From NCBI RefSeq assembly GCF_003217775.1, contig NZ_QJVJ01000006.1, forward strand, positions 248,001-312,000: 64,000 nt of DNA, written 5' to 3'. The number at the start of each line of letters is the position of its first letter. Position 1 is the stretch's first letter. The stretch is from Paenibacillus flagellatus (GTDB lineage Bacteria; Bacillota; Bacilli; Paenibacillales; NBRC-103111). Shown here piece by piece: positions 60,870-64,000 of this stretch. The translations under genes were made by a program, and so were the position numbers. The notes under the pieces are model-generated. The model had not been told where the DNA came from and searched no databases. It saw nothing but the letters and a program-made list of their open reading frames with translations.

Positions 60870-61964
60870 TTACGCCCGCCCCCGCCGGTTCCGTCGGACG
60901 AGCATCGCGACGAATAGCAGCGCGGGGAGCGCCATCTGGAATACCGGCGATACCGCATTGACGAAGACGACCAGCCCCGTCCAGATGTGATGGGTATAGC
61001 TCGGCGACAGAAACGCCATCGCGTAGATGGCCGCCCCCGTCGGAACGACGAGCTTCTTGTAGGCGATTCCCGTCACTTTCTCCAATCCGATAACCGCGCC
61101 GGTGTAGAAGGCCGCCATCTTGATCCCCAAGCCGAGATACAGGAGCAGGGCGAACAAGATGTCCATCCGTTCGAACACTTCGGCGATTTGGATCAGCTGC
61201 ACCGTCTGCAGAAGCGGAAACGTCGCGTTGGCCGCCAGCATTGGTCCGAGCACGAGAATATTGATTTGGTTGATCGCGATCAGGAACACGGCTACGCCTC
61301 CGTACGCCGTCATGACGGCCGCGGACAGCCGTTTCCCTCTTTTCGCCATGGGGAGGAAGACGAGAAACAGCGCCGTTTGCCCGAACGGAAACGAGACGAT
61401 CTCGGGAAACGCGCTGTCCCATACCGGCTTCCAGCCGTCGTCCAGCACCGGGAGCATCAGCTCGGGATGAATCAGTCCTACCCCCGCGATGAGGCCGACG
61501 ATGAGGGCGTAGCTTCCGATGACGATCGGAAACAGCGTCAAGCACGTCCAGAACAGCACCTCCGCGCCGTGAAGCACCGTATTCGCCACAACGGCGATCG
61601 TGATGATCATGATGAAAAAGAGAGGCGTCTTCACGAGCAAGGTCAGCACCGTCAACTCGCCCAAATCGCGCAAATTCCGGGACGTCTCGTAGGCGAAATA
61701 CAGCGAGAAGGCGAGTCCGCCGAGAGCGCCGGCCCACCTTCCCCAATACCGCCGGCACAGCTCGAACAAGTCGCGCTCCGGATCTCTCCGGTGGATGCTC
61801 AAATACATCAGTAGCAGGACGAAGCCGATCGCCGCTCCGATGCCCATCGCAAGCCATGCATCCCGCTTCGCCTTGCCCCCCAGCAGGAAGAGCGGCGTGC
61901 TGCCGATTTCGAACAGAACGAGACCGACGACCAGCTCCGACACCCGTACCGCCGTTCGGCTCAT
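60870..61964 (-). CDS. Spore germinant receptor subunit B (GerKB-type permease)
   Basis: 364-residue membrane protein with ten hydrophobic segments, matching the GerAB/GerKB branch of the APC superfamily. It senses small germinants in the spore inner membrane. GGGGGAGGGG precedes the ATG. Its ATG overlaps the GerC gene's TGA by four bases, and it is the last gene of the operon. Confidence 0.94.
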   Translation of the reverse strand: MSRTAVRVSELVVGLVLFEIGSTPLFLLGGKAKRDAWLAMGIGAAIGFVLLLMYLSIHRRDPERDLFELCRRYWGRWAGALGGLAFSLYFAYETSRNLRDLGELTVLTLLVKTPLFFIMIITIAVVANTVLHGAEVLFWTCLTLFPIVIGSYALIVGLIAGVGLIHPELMLPVLDDGWKPVWDSAFPEIVSFPFGQTALFLVFLPMAKRGKRLSAAVMTAYGGVAVFLIAINQINILVLGPMLAANATFPLLQTVQLIQIAEVFERMDILFALLLYLGLGIKMAAFYTGAVIGLEKVTGIAYKKLVVPTGAAIYAMAFLSPSYTHHIWTGLVVFVNAVSPVFQMALPALLFVAMLVRRNRRGRA

Positions 61965-63244
61965 CGAGCCCCTCCCCCTTTCGTTCCGCCGCTCCCCGAC
62001 CGGTCGGCTCCCCCGTAATCCCGTTCCCCTTCCCGCTGCAGCTCGTCGAACGATTTTTGAAACAGCCCGGTCCGCCGGACCGTCGCCTCGACCCGATACG
62101 TCAGCTCCAGCTTCGCCAGCTCGCTCTCCCACCTTCCCTTCATCCGCTTCCATTCGCGCGGAAAACGGCGATGCACCTTGTCGGCAAAGCCGGGCAGGTC
62201 GACCCCGAGCTTTTTGACCGCCTGCCATCCGCTCGCCATATCGCGCCGGATTCGGTCCTCGATCTGCTTCTCCATCTCGCCCATTCGATCCGGCTTCGTC
62301 AAATCCTGGCCGCAGGTCGATTCCAGCAGCACGCCTGTCGCCTTCACCTCGATTTCCATCGCGTAATGGCCGCCCTTCTTCACGGGCGTCGCGCGCGTTT
62401 TCGCACGATCGACGCGGAACGACGAATGCTTCGCCGGCTTCCCCGAACCCGGACATTCGAACGAGATCGTCGTCCCCTTCACCCGATCGGACAGCCAGGA
62501 GACACCCCGGCTTTCCTCCCTTCCCAGCCATCCGACCAGACGGTCGCCGTGAAAGACGCCCAGGCGGGACAGCCGCAGCTTGCTCGGGGTCGACGTTTTC
62601 TTGAAGATGTCGAGCGACTCCAGCTGCTCGTCCTCGCCCTTCAATACGATTTCCGGCACGCCCGCCCCCCTGGCGTCGGAATTCATGCTCATGGCAAGCT
62701 CGTACATCGAAACCGCCGGGAAGAAGGAGGCGAACCGTTCTTCTTTGCGCAAAATATCGGCCATCGCCGTGCCGGGCAGCCTTTCGGGCGGAACGAACTG
62801 CTTCAACACGTCGCTCGCCTTGTTTTCCGCGAGCAGCACCATGACGGTTTCCCGGGCGTCGGGGTTGCGGAAATACAAGTCGACGATTTCGCCGATGCCG
62901 GCCTCGGCCGCTTCTCTTCCGATCACCAGAACGTTGTTGTGGGCGAAGTACAGCCGACGCGGATTTTCCAGATCGCTCAAGGCGACCGCCTCGCGCATCG
63001 TCTTCGCCTTGGTCGAGAACACGTGAACCGGCGTCTGCGACGCGTTGGCGCCGGAAGCGCCGCCGGTGCCGGTCGACATTGCGGACGGTACGATCGTCTG
63101 GTAGGTGACGATCCATTCCCCGTGCGACAAGTCCATCCCCGTGGCGGTCGTAATGCCCAGTTCGTTGAGCTCGGTTCGGCTCCAGCAGCCGGTCAGCGCC
63201 AAACAGACGGCGACGGCGAACAGCAGGCGTCCGTATGCACTCAT
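61961..63244 (-). CDS. Spore germinant receptor subunit C (GerKC-type lipoprotein)
   Basis: 427 residues. The lipoprotein signal ends ALTGC with Cys20, followed by WSRTELNELGI, the usual GerC opening. The C-terminal domain (KLGVDLPGFADKVHRRFP) is typical. It is anchored on the outer face of the spore inner membrane next to GerA and GerB. The ATG at 63244 follows GGAGGAAAAGG by eight bases. Confidence 0.94.
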   Translation of the reverse strand: MSAYGRLLFAVAVCLALTGCWSRTELNELGITTATGMDLSHGEWIVTYQTIVPSAMSTGTGGASGANASQTPVHVFSTKAKTMREAVALSDLENPRRLYFAHNNVLVIGREAAEAGIGEIVDLYFRNPDARETVMVLLAENKASDVLKQFVPPERLPGTAMADILRKEERFASFFPAVSMYELAMSMNSDARGAGVPEIVLKGEDEQLESLDIFKKTSTPSKLRLSRLGVFHGDRLVGWLGREESRGVSWLSDRVKGTTISFECPGSGKPAKHSSFRVDRAKTRATPVKKGGHYAMEIEVKATGVLLESTCGQDLTKPDRMGEMEKQIEDRIRRDMASGWQAVKKLGVDLPGFADKVHRRFPREWKRMKGRWESELAKLELTYRVEATVRRTGLFQKSFDELQREGERDYGGADRSGSGGTKGGGAR

Positions 63245-63288
63245 GATGTCGACCTTTTCCTCCCCGACGGGCATCGTTCGTCCAGCCC

Positions 63289-64000
63289 TTAGTTTTCCTT
63301 TCGCCCGGAAGCCGGCGGCGGCTTCGGCCTCTGCTCGTCGGCCTGTCTGCTCAGATTTCCCGTCGCAATGCCGGCCGGACGCCGCTTCATCGCCCACCAC
63401 GGCACCCGGGTGAACAAGTCTTTCCAGTTGCCTTTCCGGAAGGGAGCGACGGGCATGAAATAAGGGACGCCGAACGACCGGAGCGACACCAGATGGACGA
63501 GCAGCGGAACGAGCCCGGCGATGATCCCGAACAAGCCGAGGGTGCCGGCGAGAAACATGAGCGCGAACCGGATCAGCCGTACCGTAGCCGCCATATTGAT
63601 CGTCGGCAGCACGAAGTTGGATATGGCCGTGAACGATACGACGATCACCATCGCGGCCGAGACGAGTCCGGCCTGTACCGCCGCTTGGCCGAGGACGAGG
63701 GCGCCCACGATGGAGATGGCCGGTCCGATCGCGCGCGGCATCCGGACGCCCGCTTCGCGGATAATCTCGAACGTGATTTCCATCAGCAGCGCTTCCAGCA
63801 CGGCCGGCAGCGGCGTCCCTTCCCGTTGGGCGGCCAAGCTGATGAGCAGCGTCGTCGGGAGCATCTCCTGATGGAATGTCGTGACCGCGATATATAACGA
63901 CGGGAGAAGCATCGCCACCAAGAACGACGTCAGCCGGATAACGCGAAGAAACGACGAGATGTCGTATCGCTGGTAGTAGTCCTCGCTCGATTGGAAAAAT
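63289..64000 (-). CDS. Spore germinant receptor subunit A (GerKA-type), 5' end cut by window
   Basis: Partial gene: 237 codons of the C-terminal membrane part are visible and the frame is open to base 64000. Motifs such as YYQRYDISSFLR, LPTTLLISLAAQREG, VGALVLGQAAVQAG and PTINMAATVRL match GerA subunits. GerA forms the nutrient-gated ion channel of the receptor. The order A-C-B is that of gerK operons. Its start and promoter are beyond the window. Confidence 0.94.
   Translation of the reverse strand, partial: FFQSSEDYYQRYDISSFLRVIRLTSFLVAMLLPSLYIAVTTFHQEMLPTTLLISLAAQREGTPLPAVLEALLMEITFEIIREAGVRMPRAIGPAISIVGALVLGQAAVQAGLVSAAMVIVVSFTAISNFVLPTINMAATVRLIRFALMFLAGTLGLFGIIAGLVPLLVHLVSLRSFGVPYFMPVAPFRKGNWKDLFTRVPWWAMKRRPAGIATGNLSRQADEQRPKPPPASGRKEN

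Overview
The window looks like chromosome of a GC-rich, endospore-forming member of the Paenibacillaceae (Paenibacillus/Cohnella type). The evidence is a GerA/GerC/GerB spore-germinant receptor, a collagen-repeat spore-surface protein, a YesN/YesM pair with sugar ABC transporters, the yutJ-yuzB-yutI neighbourhood known from Bacillus, a MqnE menaquinone enzyme, and strong Shine-Dalgarno (SD) sites with frequent GTG/TTG starts. The genus is inferred. No rRNA, tRNA, CRISPR array or transposase was seen.

Layout. 1-4344: a minus-strand operon of response regulator, histidine kinase and sugar-binding lipoprotein, cut by the left edge. 4.4-9.5 kb: a small hypothetical gene, a collagen-like protein, then a c-di-AMP (ydaO-type) riboswitch with terminator ahead of a small ORF and the potassium importer KimA. 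9.6-20.5 kb: housekeeping and redox genes (IscA-like, MqnE, NDH-2-like YutJ, YuzB, NifU-like, DinB, CGNR regulator, SDR, HEPN-like protein, heme A synthase CtaA, thioredoxin-like protein, SPFH plus Arc-like pair) and a winged-helix regulator/unknown/ClpP-paralogue operon. 20.6-33.2 kb: DUF2515 protein, DrrAB-type exporter, AraC regulator divergent from a GH31 glycosidase, a zinc-free alcohol-dehydrogenase-type enzyme divergent from a WYL regulator, an AT-richer TetR/small ORF/MATE efflux island, and a MurJ/SpoVB-type flippase.

33.3-51.6 kb is a carbohydrate-utilisation locus. On the minus strand are a binding lipoprotein, two permeases, a FadR-type regulator, then a threonine-synthase-like PLP enzyme, a Gfo/Idh/MocA oxidoreductase, an MBL-fold hydrolase, an AspA/AstE-type deacylase, an SDR and an aldo/keto reductase. 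Facing it on the plus strand are a secreted sialidase-like beta-propeller protein, a second FadR-type regulator, an ArsR-type regulator with a large C-terminal domain and a GH2 glycosidase. Five copies of a TGGT-N3-ACCA palindrome lie at the promoters, and one promoter also carries a perfect CcpA (cre) match. The substrate is unknown.

51.7-64 kb: a small helical protein beside a radical SAM enzyme, a methyltransferase, a MerR-methyltransferase fusion, an ABC-F ATPase behind a leader-peptide/terminator attenuator, a two-gene ABC exporter, and the germinant receptor operon running off the right edge.

The most novel-looking item is a pair of related small RNA loci (20597-20663 and 31461-31526, minus strand). 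They share a -10 box, a C-rich unpaired 5' segment, a near-identical terminator and a conserved upstream box.
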